Below are positions 48,101 to 56,432 of a stretch of 64,000 bases of DNA, in pieces. The position numbers and the translations under genes are program-made. The notes under the pieces are model-generated. The model did no database searches and was not told the DNA's origin. It saw nothing but the letters and a program-made list of their open reading frames with translations. Source of the DNA: Sipunculus nudus (lineage: Eukaryota > Annelida > Sipuncula > Golfingiida > Sipunculidae). The stretch lies in contig CM049314.1 in NCBI GenBank assembly GCA_026874595.1, positions 1,513,318 through 1,577,317 of the forward strand. Direction: 5' to 3'. The stretch's first letter is position 1; each line of letters opens with the position of its first letter.

Positions 48101-51100
48101 GATCTGTAAATGCAACTCATATCCCGGCAAGATTCCTCTACAGCAAAGGCTAAAATAAGACCTGACCCCATGGATCCGTAAGTCTGAGTTATATCCTGGC
48201 AACACAAGTAATTCTGCCAACTAAAGTAGATAACTGTACGGCAAACGTTACAATCAGTCTTAACCCATGGATCTGTAAATGCAACTCTTATCCCGGCAAG
48301 ATTCCTCTACAGCAAAGGCTAAAATAAGACCTGACCCCATGGATCCGTAAGTCTGAGTTATATCCTGGCAACACAAGTAATTCTGCCAACTAAAGTAGAT
48401 AACTGTACAGCAAACGCTACAATCAGTCTTAACCCACGGATCTGTAAATGCAACTCATATCCCGGCAAGATTCCTCTACAGCAAAGGCTAAAATAAGACC
48501 TGACCCCATGGATCCGTAAGTCTGAGTTATATCCTGGCAACACAAGTAATTCTACAAACTAAAGTGGATAACTGTACGGCAAACGTTACAATCAGTCTTA
48601 ACCCACGGATCTGTAATTGCAACTCGTATCCCGGCAAGATTCCTCTACAGCAAAGGCTAAAATAAGACCTGACCCCATGGATCCGTAAGTCTGAGTTATA
48701 TCCTGGCAACACAAGTAATTCTACCAACTAAAGTAGATAACTGTACGGCAAACGCTACAATCAGTCTTAACCCACGGATCTGTAAATACAACTCATATCC
48801 CGGCAAGATTCCTCTACAGCAAAGGCTAAAATAAGACCTGACCCCATGGATCCGTAAGTCTGAGTTATATCCTGGCAACACAAGTAATTCTACCAACTAA
48901 AGTAGATAACTGTACGGCAAACGTTACAATCAGTCTTAACCCACGGATCTGTAATTGCAACTCATATCCCGGCAAGATTCCTCTACAGCAAAGGCTAAAA
49001 TAAGACCTGACCCCATGGATCCCTAAGTCTGAGTTATATCCTGGCAACACAAGAAATTCTACCAACTAAAGTAGATAACTGTACGGCAAACGCTACAATC
49101 AAACCTAACCCAACAGTATTGATTTATTGGTGTTTCATGCAAAATTAATACGATTTTTAAGTATATTTCATATCTATCGTACTGAATATAATTGTTTTAT
49201 TCTTAATGCCGAATAAGCAGGGAATTGAGTTTTGTCGATATTGTTTAATGTTGATCTAGGCACTCAACACAAAAACCCATAGACTATCTGGTCTCCCGGT
49301 TCCTCACAATCATCTAATTCTGTTTTTTTTTTTTAATTGTTTTAGGCCGCCTGGATCTATATTCTGGTTGTACCGGGTGTCTCATCTATTGACCGGGACA
49401 TTCGGATTGACTGTTGGAGTCATAGTGGGAGTTATTGCATCAATTATTATTGGTATTTTCCATTTCAATAGAAACACCTTTTTCTATGTAAACTCCCATA
49501 TTAGAAGAAATATAGAAGAAAATGCCTTGAAATGATTTTTTTTATTTAGGGTCATATTATTCGAACTGCCTCTTTTCAATTTAACTTTTAAATCTCTATA
49601 CAAAGGCATATGTGGTCTAATAAGACACAAATTAGAAAATTATCAAAATATTTCGTTAAGAGTTATTTTGTTTGGTTGAATAAATTGTGAGAAACGGTGA
49701 CAGTCGTAAAACGTAAATCCATATTCTGATCTTTCCCCCTTATTTCCGCATTTCACTTAGTCATTTATCATGTATAAAAAATGTAACCCTCAGAAGAGAC
49801 GGAACTTATTATCCCTGGTGCGGCTAACTAGTAATTTGGTCAGAAGGCTTCTCGGGGCTTGCACTAGTTTGGCTCCAGCAATTGCGAAAAGCAGTGCACC
49901 AGCAAAACGTTACTCCTCACATCCTCAGACCTCACGCAAAACGTAACCTCTCACATCCTCAGACCTCACGCAAAACGTAACTCCTCACATCCTCAGACCT
50001 CACGCAAAACGTAACTCCTCACATCCTCAGACCTCACGCAAAACGTAACTCCTCACATCCTCAAACCTCACGCAAAACGTAACTCCTCACATCCTCAGAC
50101 CTCACGCAAAACGTAACTCCTCACATCCTCAGACCTCACGCAAAACGTAACTCCTCACATCCTCAGACCTCACGCAAAACGTAACTCCTCACATCCTCAG
50201 ACCTCACGCAACACATAACTCCTCACATCCTCAGACCTCACGCAAAACGTAACTCCTCACATCCTCAAACCTCACGCAAAACGTAACCTCTCACATCCTC
50301 AGACCTCACGCAAAACGTAACTCCTCACATCCTCAGACCTCACGCAAAACGTAACTCCTCACATCCTCAGACCTCACGCAAAACGTAACTCCTCACATCC
50401 TCAAACCTCACGCAAAACGTAACTCCTCACATCCTCAGACCTCACGCAAAACGTAACTCCTCACATCCTCAGACCTCACGCAAAACGTAACTCCTCACAT
50501 CCTCAGACCTCACGCAAAACGTAACTCCTCACATCCTCAGACCTCAATCGTCACTCACACTAGTCTAATTGTCCAACTGAAGAATGTTTTGATTTACTCA
50601 GGACATACCTACATGTAGTTTTGTACACATCCCACACGTGGAGCTGACAGGTAAAGTAAAATGAGTTTTTTTCTTCGAGTGTCACATTATGACCAAGATA
50701 GCAGCAAAGAATTGTAATTTTCCTTCACTTGACAGGAGGGCGCAGTAAAGGCTCCCGTGACCCACGGCTGGTTATCCCCATATTGAGCTATTTGCTTTGT
50801 TGTCTGCCAAAGTCTGTCCGCAAGGTCCTGTGGTGTGGTGTTGACCATGACAATGTGCCAAAGGAAGAGATAAACCTGGACATGGAATACCAACAGGTAC
50901 CTTGTAAATAATAATTTGTAACAATTAATGAATGAACATCTTCCATTAACAGCTGTTTCATTTAAACGTTAGTTCGTGTTACTAAATATATTTACCCCCC
51001 CCCCCCTGCGTTATATTTTCAAATTGTTAAAATAAAAAAAACTTTTCTTAGTATATTTACAGAATAATGATTCCTTGTTCTTCGTACTTTGTGAGAAAAA

Positions 51101-52174
51101 ATAGATTTGAAATTGAGCATATTTAAGCTCAATACCGTTTTGAAAGTTTGGGCGATACTGATCAGTAACCTTGTAATAATCTTCAGACGATGGAAAAACA
51201 ATATTTTATATATACTATTAAAACCAGCTCTTCTCACCTTAAGTTTTGTAGGTAAAAGTGATTTCTGTCTTACTCAGCGTAATTCTCCATTAAATGTATT
51301 TATTTTCTGTTCTTATGATGCCTCTTTGAAGGATGTATAACCTTGTTTATTTGCCAGCTATTACTTACTTTTAGTAAACACGGTATATCGGCCAATGTTG
51401 ACAATTAAACAATTATCTGTCACCTAAGATAGATGGTTTTATGTGTGCGGAAGTTGAAAGATCACCAGATTAAAAACGCCCCTTGAAAACCCTGGTTCGT
51501 CTCAACTGGTCGGCAGATGTCCCTATTGAATGTGTTTGAATTATTTTGGCGGTCCCTGCATGCTATACACGAGTTGATATAAACTAAAAGAACAACCATT
51601 GTGCGTTGTGATGAGCGGTTTTTTTTACATATTTTTATAAATGGTTTAAGAGATTATCAACTGTTAATAGATATCAGATATCGGTATAGCGTCCAATAAT
51701 ATATCAATGTGCATGTGATACACAATTCATCGTCATAAAACATTTACGACCACCAAGGGGAACTTGATGAAGTAGTTGCATTTTCAAGGTGGTCGTCTGA
51801 GGTCTTACATAAAGAGCAAAAAAGAATAGGGGCCGTGAAAAAAGGGTTGTTCATTTGAAGTGGTCGCTATAACGAGGTATTTGTAAGGCGAGGGTTTACT
51901 GTACATATACTCTTGTATAATAAAACTCTATGTGTCATTCCTCTACACATGTAGCTTTGTTTTCACGTTAATGTTTAAAAACGTGATGTTCCTCTATTAG
52001 TGTTTTGATACATTTCAGGAAGAGGCTCTTGATTCTGCTTCGGGCACTGAGATGAACTTTGTCTCGGGCCCGGTGCCATCCATTTCATCGACAACAGACA
52101 GCAAGGCTGGTAACGGTGTGGTTGGACCTGTTTCTCTATCTGGATCCGACAACAAGGCATTTGTGACGTTCTAA
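30895..52174 (+). CDS. SLC5 sodium-coupled solute transporter (SMVT/SMCT-like), 16 coding exons
   Basis: Joined exons: 30895-31233, 33789-33857, 34051-34102, 34460-34527, 35642-35722, 38238-38311, 38693-38830, 40469-40604, 43788-43873, 44835-44947, 45466-45536, 46558-46644, 47348-47496, 49346-49452, 50736-50896, 52019-52174. Total 1,887 nt, 628 residues plus stop, with every junction in phase and GT-AG. Known families are about 610-635 residues. Order seen: VDWLLFGLTLGLSAVIGLYF near the start, GGMKGVIWTDMFQG (177-190), GSVKVGGLPRVIELA (204-218), GQPGIPGLFFAVLFSA and LSTISSSLNGL (SSF signature and Na2-site Ser/Thr region, about 330-358), LFPIANKWGAIVGAVG (431-446), sequons N474 and N478, and a soluble C-tail ending FVTF. 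Family role: Na+-driven uptake across the plasma membrane of vitamins, monocarboxylates or similar anions; the substrate is not decidable here. Introns are unusually rich in minisatellites. Confidence 0.9.
31316..33320. repeat. 63-bp minisatellite in SLC5 intron 1, about 32 copies
   Basis: The unit reads CATTTTCAACAATGACCC, TTCCTATTTTCACACGGC, TTCTGCGCATAACAACAT, TAACTCAAC. Since 63 is divisible by three, one frame reads as a 21-residue repeat (FNNDPSYFHTASAH, then NNINSTI) for more than 600 codons and a second frame is also open. Most variation is AACAAC against ATCAAC. The first units differ by a longer T run. Confidence 0.95.
33789..33857 (+). CDS. SLC5 exon 2 (residues 114-136)
   Basis: Acceptor TTTTTTTTCAG, then YLHLRFNTQLIRRLCVF; donor GTATGT. 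Phase 0 on both sides. The YLxLRF motif is typical of SLC5A6/A8-like proteins. Confidence 0.9.
34051..34102 (+). CDS. SLC5 exon 3
   Basis: Acceptor CTATTTTCAG, then MFYMGLAIYTPSTSIEA; donor GTAAGT. Leaves one base of a split codon. Confidence 0.9.
34460..34527 (+). CDS. SLC5 exon 4
   Basis: Acceptor AATTCCAG. With the split codon it reads ITGFPTWANSIIITIVTTIY; donor GTAAGT after TTF, phase 0. ITGF plus W matches the family VTGFDLW position. Confidence 0.9.
34705..35385. repeat. Intron 4 repeat element with about 147-bp internal units
   Basis: TGACCTTGA starts at 34761, 34907, 35054 and (as TGACCTTGT) 35201, spaced 146, 147 and 147 bp. Three units also have an AAGGTCA- or AAGATCA-type partner downstream. 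The right end (35355-35383) is a perfect 10-bp-stem hairpin, ATTATGTCTC/GAGACATAAT, and the left end also has TATGTCTCCC. It looks like a non-autonomous mobile element. Family not identified. Confidence 0.65.
35642..35722 (+). CDS. SLC5 exon 5 (residues 177-203)
   Basis: Acceptor GTATTTTTAG, then GGMKGVIWTDMFQG and a membrane span. I place the donor at GTGATT (35723) because it is in phase with exon 6 and gives exactly the family spacing between WTDxFQ and GSxKVGG. The competing GTAAAA at 35736 would shift the frame. Confidence 0.8.
35733..35900. mobile_element. Possible MITE fragment abutting exon 5
   Basis: CAGTAAAACCTGTGTAATAAG, with repeated blocks of GACC/GGTC and GTATTAGACC/TCTTATTAGAC, resembles the ends of a non-autonomous DNA element. 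A related end (GAGGGTTTACTGTAC) lies at 51892-51906. Weakly supported. Confidence 0.4.
36967..37810. repeat. 64-bp minisatellite in intron 5 with flanking direct repeats
   Basis: About nine units with AACTCATCAACCCCTATATA, ATCCACTGTAAGCTTCCAG and TATAACGGGGGCGGC between 37085 and 37670, spaced 63-64 bp. Flanking repeats of about 110 bp match each other (36967-37075 and 37672-37785, both with GGCTAAACCATTCC and TTTCTATTGTAAGTATTT). Confidence 0.85.
38238..38311 (+). CDS. SLC5 exon 6
   Basis: Acceptor CTCTGCCAG, then GSVKVGGLPRVIELAQEGG and RLNFF; donor GTTAGT. Leaves two bases. Confidence 0.88.
38693..38830 (+). CDS. SLC5 exon 7
   Basis: Acceptor AATTTTACAG. Reads NFNPDPTVRMTFWSVVVAQL and then GTNQQIVQRYCSLP, matching the family D-P-x-x-R-x-T-F-W and N-Q-x-x-x-Q-R-Y motifs. 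Donor GTGAGT; leaves two bases (CT). Confidence 0.92.
39160..40468 (+). repeat. Splice-acceptor-derived array in intron 7, about 33 copies
   Basis: Unit of about 40 bp: polypyrimidine run, TTTTTACAG, GTCGGTCCTGTTGTTGATTC, CGGTATCGTTC. It is the 3' splice site of exon 8 plus its first 10-12 codons, repeated head to tail right up to exon 8 itself. Many units keep a full (T)nACAG acceptor. The middle part shows a longer period of three units of about 40 bp. Confidence 0.92.
40469..40604 (+). CDS. SLC5 exon 8
   Basis: The true exon is the last member of the acceptor array; only this one runs on into TVLGFIVSLVMYAYYHSIGC and then DPLRSGQINNPNQ. In phase with exon 7 (CT plus G) and ends in phase 0 at donor GTAAAG. 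Confidence 0.88.
40605..42880. other. Intron 8, unique part
   Basis: No exon recognised. A minus-strand ORF of 72 codons at 41568-41786 has no family motif I can name. Confidence 0.5.
42885..43735. repeat. 27-bp minisatellite in intron 8
   Basis: CCTGCTCTATGTGTTGCTCTATGATAA and the variant with TGTATTG and GATTA alternate, making a 54-bp pattern in the core (43000-43400), with looser copies on both sides. Two plus-strand frames are open through it; this follows from the repeat length. Confidence 0.92.
43788..43873 (+). CDS. SLC5 exon 9
   Basis: Acceptor CTATACTGCAG, then LFSVFVVNVLGQPGIPGLFF and AVLFSAVL; donor GTAAGA. Start of the SSF signature region. Confidence 0.92.
43874..44834. other. 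Intron 9
   Basis: No exon or recognised element. G homopolymer at about 44355-44367. Confidence 0.5.
44835..44947 (+). CDS. SLC5 exon 10
   Basis: Acceptor TTTTTACAG. Completes LSTISSSLNGLCAIIWKDLI and continues EPSNPHMKEYKKLMITKGLG; donor GTAAGT. The Ser/Thr cluster corresponds to the Na2 sodium site of the family. Confidence 0.92.
45078..45162. repeat. (CT)n(TA)n compound microsatellite in intron 10
   Basis: CT run to about 45117, directly followed by a TA run. Confidence 0.95.
45466..45536 (+). CDS. SLC5 exon 11
   Basis: Acceptor GATGGTTTCAG, then VLVLGGVGLVIALVVELIPG, a membrane span; donor GTGAGC in phase 0. Confidence 0.9.
45537..46557. other. Intron 11
   Basis: No exon or element recognised. 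A pair of TAATGACGTCGTGAGGG-like phrases lies near 46170-46205. Confidence 0.5.
46558..46644 (+). CDS. SLC5 exon 12
   Basis: Acceptor CTATTTTGCAG, then ILSRVLGGLAAPVGVILWLA and LLFPIANKW. The donor GTCAGT (46645) keeps the frame; GTGGGT four bases earlier would not. Confidence 0.85.
46645..47347. other. Intron 12
   Basis: AT-rich with a T homopolymer near 46842-46853. Nothing else recognised. Confidence 0.5.
47348..47496 (+). CDS. SLC5 exon 13
   Basis: Acceptor AATTCTACAG, then GAIVGAVGTFAFTMWMSIGA and an extracellular loop with sequons NCT and NAT; donor GTAAGT after GACGGATCC. The last 60 bp of the exon are the source of the array in the next intron. Confidence 0.92.
47497..49113 (+). repeat. 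169-bp array derived from the exon 13 end and donor, about nine copies
   Basis: Each unit has two diverged half-units. One carries AGATAACTGTACGGCAAACG with a decayed donor (GGATCTGTAAATG). The other carries CTCTACAG, AGACCTGACCCCATGGATCC and an intact GTAAGTCTG. Both halves match the exon 13 end plus donor. Minus-strand ORFs of 66 codons recur every 169 bp as a by-product. Confidence 0.92.
49346..49452 (+). CDS. SLC5 exon 14
   Basis: Acceptor AATTGTTTTAG. Reads PPGSIFWLYRVSHLLTGTFG, then a last membrane span (LTVGVIVGVIASIII); donor GTATTT. Leaves one base. Confidence 0.9.
49905..50548. repeat. 34-bp minisatellite in intron 14, about 19 copies
   Basis: CCTCACGCAAAACGTAACTC followed by CTCACATCCTCAGA, nearly uniform, with sporadic A/G and CT/TC changes. 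There are no unique spacers, so it is not a CRISPR-like array. Confidence 0.95.
50736..50896 (+). CDS. SLC5 exon 15
   Basis: Acceptor TTCACTTGACAG, then GGRSKGSRDPRLVIPILSYL, CCLPKSVRKVLWCGVDHDNV; donor GTACCT. Start of the cytoplasmic C-tail. The R-D-P-R and Cys-rich stretch resemble SLC5A6-type tails. Confidence 0.9.
50897..52018. other. Intron 15
   Basis: C homopolymer at 50995-51006. The stretch 51740-51906 (GGTGGTCG, TGGTCGCTATAACGAGG, GGGTTTACTGTAC) resembles the end of a MITE-type element. No exon seen. Confidence 0.5.
52019..52174 (+). CDS. SLC5 exon 16 with stop codon
   Basis: Acceptor TACATTTCAG; a 51-residue Ser-rich tail starting EEALDSASGTEMN and ending GSDNKAFVTF, stop TAA at 52172-52174. 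The V-T-F end fits a class II PDZ ligand pattern by form only. Confidence 0.88.
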   Translation, partial: EEALDSASGTEMNFVSGPVPSISSTTDSKAGNGVVGPVSLSGSDNKAFVTF

Positions 52175-53344
52175 CTGTTATATCATTATTAATGGTGTGA
52201 TGAAACATAATGCAGTTATTGAGAGGGCGGAAACAGCGATACTAATACCCATGTCGATGGTGTCAGTTTGCGTTTTGAAAGACATATTTTTTATCTCGGA
52301 ATATCATGTTTTTTTATATACCATTCATTTGATATATGATCATATGTCTTTGTCTACTTTCCTTTGGCGGGTTATATTGTTTTAATACTATCTAATGAGC
52401 AGGACTTGGCCTAATTGGTTTATTTAGTTTACATTTTTTTACGTGTGGTATAATCTTAATTCCTATACGAGACTTGTGACATCCGGGTTAAACCTGAAGG
52501 ACAGATAGCGACACGAGTGGCAACGAGTTTGAAATTAATGCAACGAATATACTCCAAAGAATGTCTAAAGACGGGACTGCGGAGGTTGGTGGTGATTGGA
52601 CCAGTATTGACTGAGAGGAAAGCGGAATAATGCTGTTTGTAGACCATGTCTATATGAAATTAGACCTATTCAGGGCCATTCCCTGGTGTCAAGGACTAGT
52701 ATTATTCAAGAGCTGTTCAAAGTTATATACGGAGCATGGCGAAGGTAGTGGTCGATAACCGCTGTATAATTTTATATTTTAAATTCAGATAAACAATACA
52801 GATATCTATCTACCCTCGAGAGTAAGCGTTTTCCTTATTTAATCAAACAAAAGAAACGTTTTCGGTTAAAAAGAGTGCTATTATTTTATAAATATTTTTT
52901 TTATTCTACAACATTTTCCTATGAGCATCCCTTTGAGTATATTTTGATATAGGAGGATCATTCACGCCAATGTCCAACAATATTTCCAAAGCTGGAACAC
53001 AAAGACCGATTTGAACGTCCACGTGAGAGGATGAATATCTTAGTTTAAATGCCTTGGATAATACATATTTCCGTATGGATCCTCCCTGGATCTTAACTTG
53101 GAAGGTTCTAGGTATAACTGTTAAGATGAATACAATATCTGACTGAATAGGTGCTCAGATTCATATTTTTACCCTTAGCTCATAGAAAATATAAATCATC
53201 ATCATCTAATTTCAGGTTTCTAAGTGTATTTTCCCAGAACCTCCATGGATATTACTTAAAAAGATTCTAAGCCCCTGTCCATCTGACATTTACGGTGATC
53301 AAATCAGGTGTTTCTTCCATAGCTCGATTATGATGTGACGTAAT
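52175..53344. other. 3' region of the SLC5 gene
   Basis: Probable 3' UTR followed by intergenic DNA. No clear polyadenylation signal could be fixed. No other gene recognised. Confidence 0.45.
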
Positions 53345-54040
53345 TTTCATCTTAAATTCAAATATGAACGAAACCATTCTAATGCCGAGTCCCAAAAATT
53401 GCGATGTGTGAACATTCTGTGCAACAAACGTCCATGATCAAAGGTGTCAAAGGCGGCACTGGGGTCAAGTAAGACTAGTATAGTCATACACTGGTGTATT
53501 TTTTTTTACACCAAAGGATGGCAGTCTCTGTGCTATGCAGTGGTCTGTATTCCGATTGCATCATATCATATAGATTATTGTCCTGAAGATGCTTTGCAAG
53601 TCTCTGTGCAACAACCAGCACAAACATTTTGGATGCAAATGAGAGGTTGGAGACCTGGCGATCATTCTTTAGGACCTCCTTATCTAGGGAAGGTTTTTTA
53701 AGCACATGATCTGACATGAGCTGTCTCCATCTAATCAGGACGGATATAGTGGTCAATGATATGTTAACGATATCTACCGTGACTAGAACCACATGTGGTG
53801 TTATAATTTTAAGCATCCAGGTAGGGATAGGGTCAAGTCTACATGATTTGCTGGGCATCCCAGTCACAAGTTTGGTAACTTCTGCGATGGTTGTTTTCTC
53901 AAAACATTTCAAAGGAGATACATATTCCCCGACCATCTCTTCATCAGCCGCAGCCTCTGTCCCTAAATTTCATAAGCCAGATCGAATGACTCTTATTATG
54001 TCGTGAAAGAAAAGACTGAATCTGTCTGTCAGCTCTCTTG
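53345..54040 (-). pseudogene. CR1/Jockey-type LINE reverse transcriptase fragment
   Basis: Minus strand. ELTDRFSLFFHD (about 54035), SKSCRLDPIPTWMLK, LKKPSLDKEVLKNDRQVSNL, HLQDNNLYDMMQSEYRPLHS and TETAIL form the N-terminal RT blocks of a CR1-like LINE. After a frameshift at a T run near 53498, the RT motif A follows as LVLLDPSAAFDTFDHGRLLH and ALEWFRSYL, then a stop. No endonuclease part or later RT motifs were found, so it is a 5'- and 3'-incomplete dead copy. Confidence 0.85.
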
Positions 54041-54902
54041 GTGTTTATTTGGAAATTGATTATTCAGAGACAGGTTTTCTGAGATTCTGGTTTGCTTTGA
54101 TTCCATTTATTTAACACATGTCGCTGGTCCGTTTGACCTGAACCCTACAGACGACCGTTATGGGTTTAGTGCGAATGCTCGTCGTAAAGGTCTATTAATT
54201 GTAGGTTCACTTTAACATTAAATCAGCCATCTGGTAAAGAAGTATCTGTTTACCTGAATGGCCTTAAATTTGGCACAGTTCTGTCACACCGAGCAGATTA
54301 TGTACGTTAATTAGATAACGCTTGGCAATAATTCCACTGAGTGTACTTGATGATATATCAATTAACTTGCAAAGGTCACACATAAAGCAGCTTGCTTGTT
54401 ATTTAAATAATACTTCTTCCTTGCATGAATGGGACACTTTTTCAGACAAAAAAATGTCATAACGTATATACCTGTTCCTTTATTTCGGTTAATACATCCA
54501 AACATTTCACGAATATATTTATTTATTTATTTACATGGAGTTTTTGTTGCTTCTGATCAGCTGGTAAATACTGAAAGCCTACCTGAAACGTATTTCTAAA
54601 TATCCCCTGACGATAAATTTATTCATGCGGCACATTATTGTCATATAAAATTATTATTGTCAAATAACATTATAAGGAAAGCCTGGGAAGCCATTGTTGT
54701 ACAAGCCATACACATTTGATGCTAAATAAAATGTTAATTTGACAACCGAAGAAATTATTTATAAGACTGTTTGGGCTGTCCAGTCTCGACAGATAAAATC
54801 AATCTCAATAGGCTTACTTTAAAATTCATATTTCTGCCGAAAGGGGTCGCTAACACACTGGATGGAGAGATGTTTCCGCTGGGGTTCCAACTCCTTTGGA
54901 GA

Positions 54903-54904
<2 letters not shown>
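54041..54904. other. Intergenic with a dispersed repeat phrase
   Basis: 54128-54195 (GTTTGACCTGAACCCTACAG, GTGCGAATGCTCGTCG, AAAGGTCT) matches about 19893-19958 in the same order. No gene seen. Confidence 0.5.

Positions 54905-54955
<51 letters not shown>
54905..54955. repeat. (TA)n microsatellite next to the second hammerhead family
   Basis: TA tract. The hammerhead cleavage site at 54986/54987 lies about 30 bp from it. Confidence 0.95.
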
Positions 54956-54956
<1 letters not shown>

Positions 54957-54980
54957 CTCTGAAGAAAAACAACACTGTAA

Positions 54981-55028
54981 ATTCACAACAGTCTGTTTCA
55001 CAGGATGCGACCCGATCATCAGGTGAAT
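54981..55028 (-). ncRNA. Hammerhead ribozyme motif, second family
   Basis: Minus strand: stem I AUUCAC (55028-55023), CUGAUGA (55022-55016), stem II CGGG/CCUG with a UCGCAU loop and a U-U mismatch at its base, GAAA, stem III CA/UG with loop GAC, then GUU at the cleavage site and the closing strand GUGAAU (54986-54981). All core residues fit a type I hammerhead with short stem III. It differs in sequence from the PLE motif at 3414 but has the same distance to a TA tract. Confidence 0.7.
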
Positions 55029-55514
55029 GTGGTTAGAATGAAGCTGACGGCGTGGTTTGAAAAGCCGAGACTCTACGAGATTACGAGATTATGCTTTGTG
55101 CGATTCAGGGGGGGGGGGGGGCGGAGGCATGTGAAAGACTGACACTGATCCTATTGTCCTCGGGGGCACAACATGATTGGTCAGGGTACACGTGCGATAC
55201 TGGAACATAACAGGGCAAAGAGGTTTGTTGTTGTTTTAATGTTTATATATAATACAAAGATATTTTACCAGGATGCTCAATTAGCATAGTAAACTGATTA
55301 GCAATAGGGTCCTGGAAACAGTGAACATATCAGTAGTATACATATGATATAAAATACACATATACTATTTAAATACACAATATATAAGGCAAATATACAA
55401 TATAAAAGGCAAATATACTAAACTATACTCATATCAAGTGGACTCTACTCGATAAACTCACCATGGGGTAGTAGTAACGCAATGTCCCTCAACACTGCAA
55501 AGCAGTGAGAGAGC

Positions 55515-55517
<3 letters not shown>
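55029..55517. other. Intergenic stretch
   Basis: G homopolymer at 55110-55121. Short direct repeats GGCAAATATAC at about 55387 and 55407. No gene. Confidence 0.5.

Positions 55518-55581
<64 letters not shown>
55518..55581. repeat. (TA)n microsatellite
   Basis: Pure TA tract of more than 60 bp. No hammerhead core found beside it. Confidence 0.95.
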
Positions 55582-55584
<3 letters not shown>

Positions 55585-56432
55585 TTATTCAAATGCGTTT
55601 TGATCTTAAATTTGCTTGAATTAAAGCTGTCAATGAGGTGCATGTTTCATCTTTAATAGTTTAATAGTTTCACCTGCTTTAAGGGCAAAATTCCTTTGTC
55701 TTTTCGTCTTACTTTGTATGTTATGCCTTGACATAATATCAATATCAATAAAAGTCAGCATATACCACATACTAAAGGTTAGTTTTATTGTTCGATAAAT
55801 AATTACATTCACATGAGAGGTCTGTTTGGAAAGGTAGTGACCGTTTTGTATATTATAAATGATCCAGGGACACATGCAACCCTGGTAACACGAATGGAGA
55901 AGTAAAGTTAAGTCTAAAACGGGTAAAGGAGTAGCTAAATTATGTATAATTTGATTTTACCTGTAATCGTGTATTTGTCCATTTAACCGATTTCGATTTA
56001 TTCGTCATTTTACAAACTTGAATTTGTATGTAAATCATGTCACTGCTTTCGGTCACAAATCTCATTGACACTATCGCAGGGTTCAAAAGTAGTTTTATTT
56101 CTTTAAATAAGCAGATATAAAATAGAAAGTCGCAGTGCCACTGCTTATATTTTTATAAAGATTGGCAACTCATTGGTGAAATATCCTTATTACGAATATA
56201 TGTATGATTCCCTTGGCAATATAAACACCTTACATGATGTATTTTTGGCATGTTCCCATAAGAGCATAAATGACCCGAACTAGTATTAATAGAACGCTGT
56301 TGATTATAATGTACACTACTGATTGAGATTACTGATATTATACAGATATAAGCCAGTGAGGGCCAATCCACTAACTATTAACTAGAGCTCTTGAAAGAAA
56401 CTTTATAATAAGTGCAGAATCAGATCCGTTGA
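55582..56432 (-). other. 3' flank of the mucin-like gene
   Basis: Contains AATAAA on the minus strand at 56099-56094, about 335 bases after the stop codon, a possible polyadenylation signal. No ORF with family features. Confidence 0.45.

Noticed and set aside
47682-49065. Series of 61-66-codon minus-strand ORFs every 169 bp
   Set aside because: They are produced by the intron 13 array, not a gene family.
49905-50548. CRISPR-like array
   Set aside because: Units of 34 bp are continuous, with no unique spacers, and the DNA is eukaryotic.
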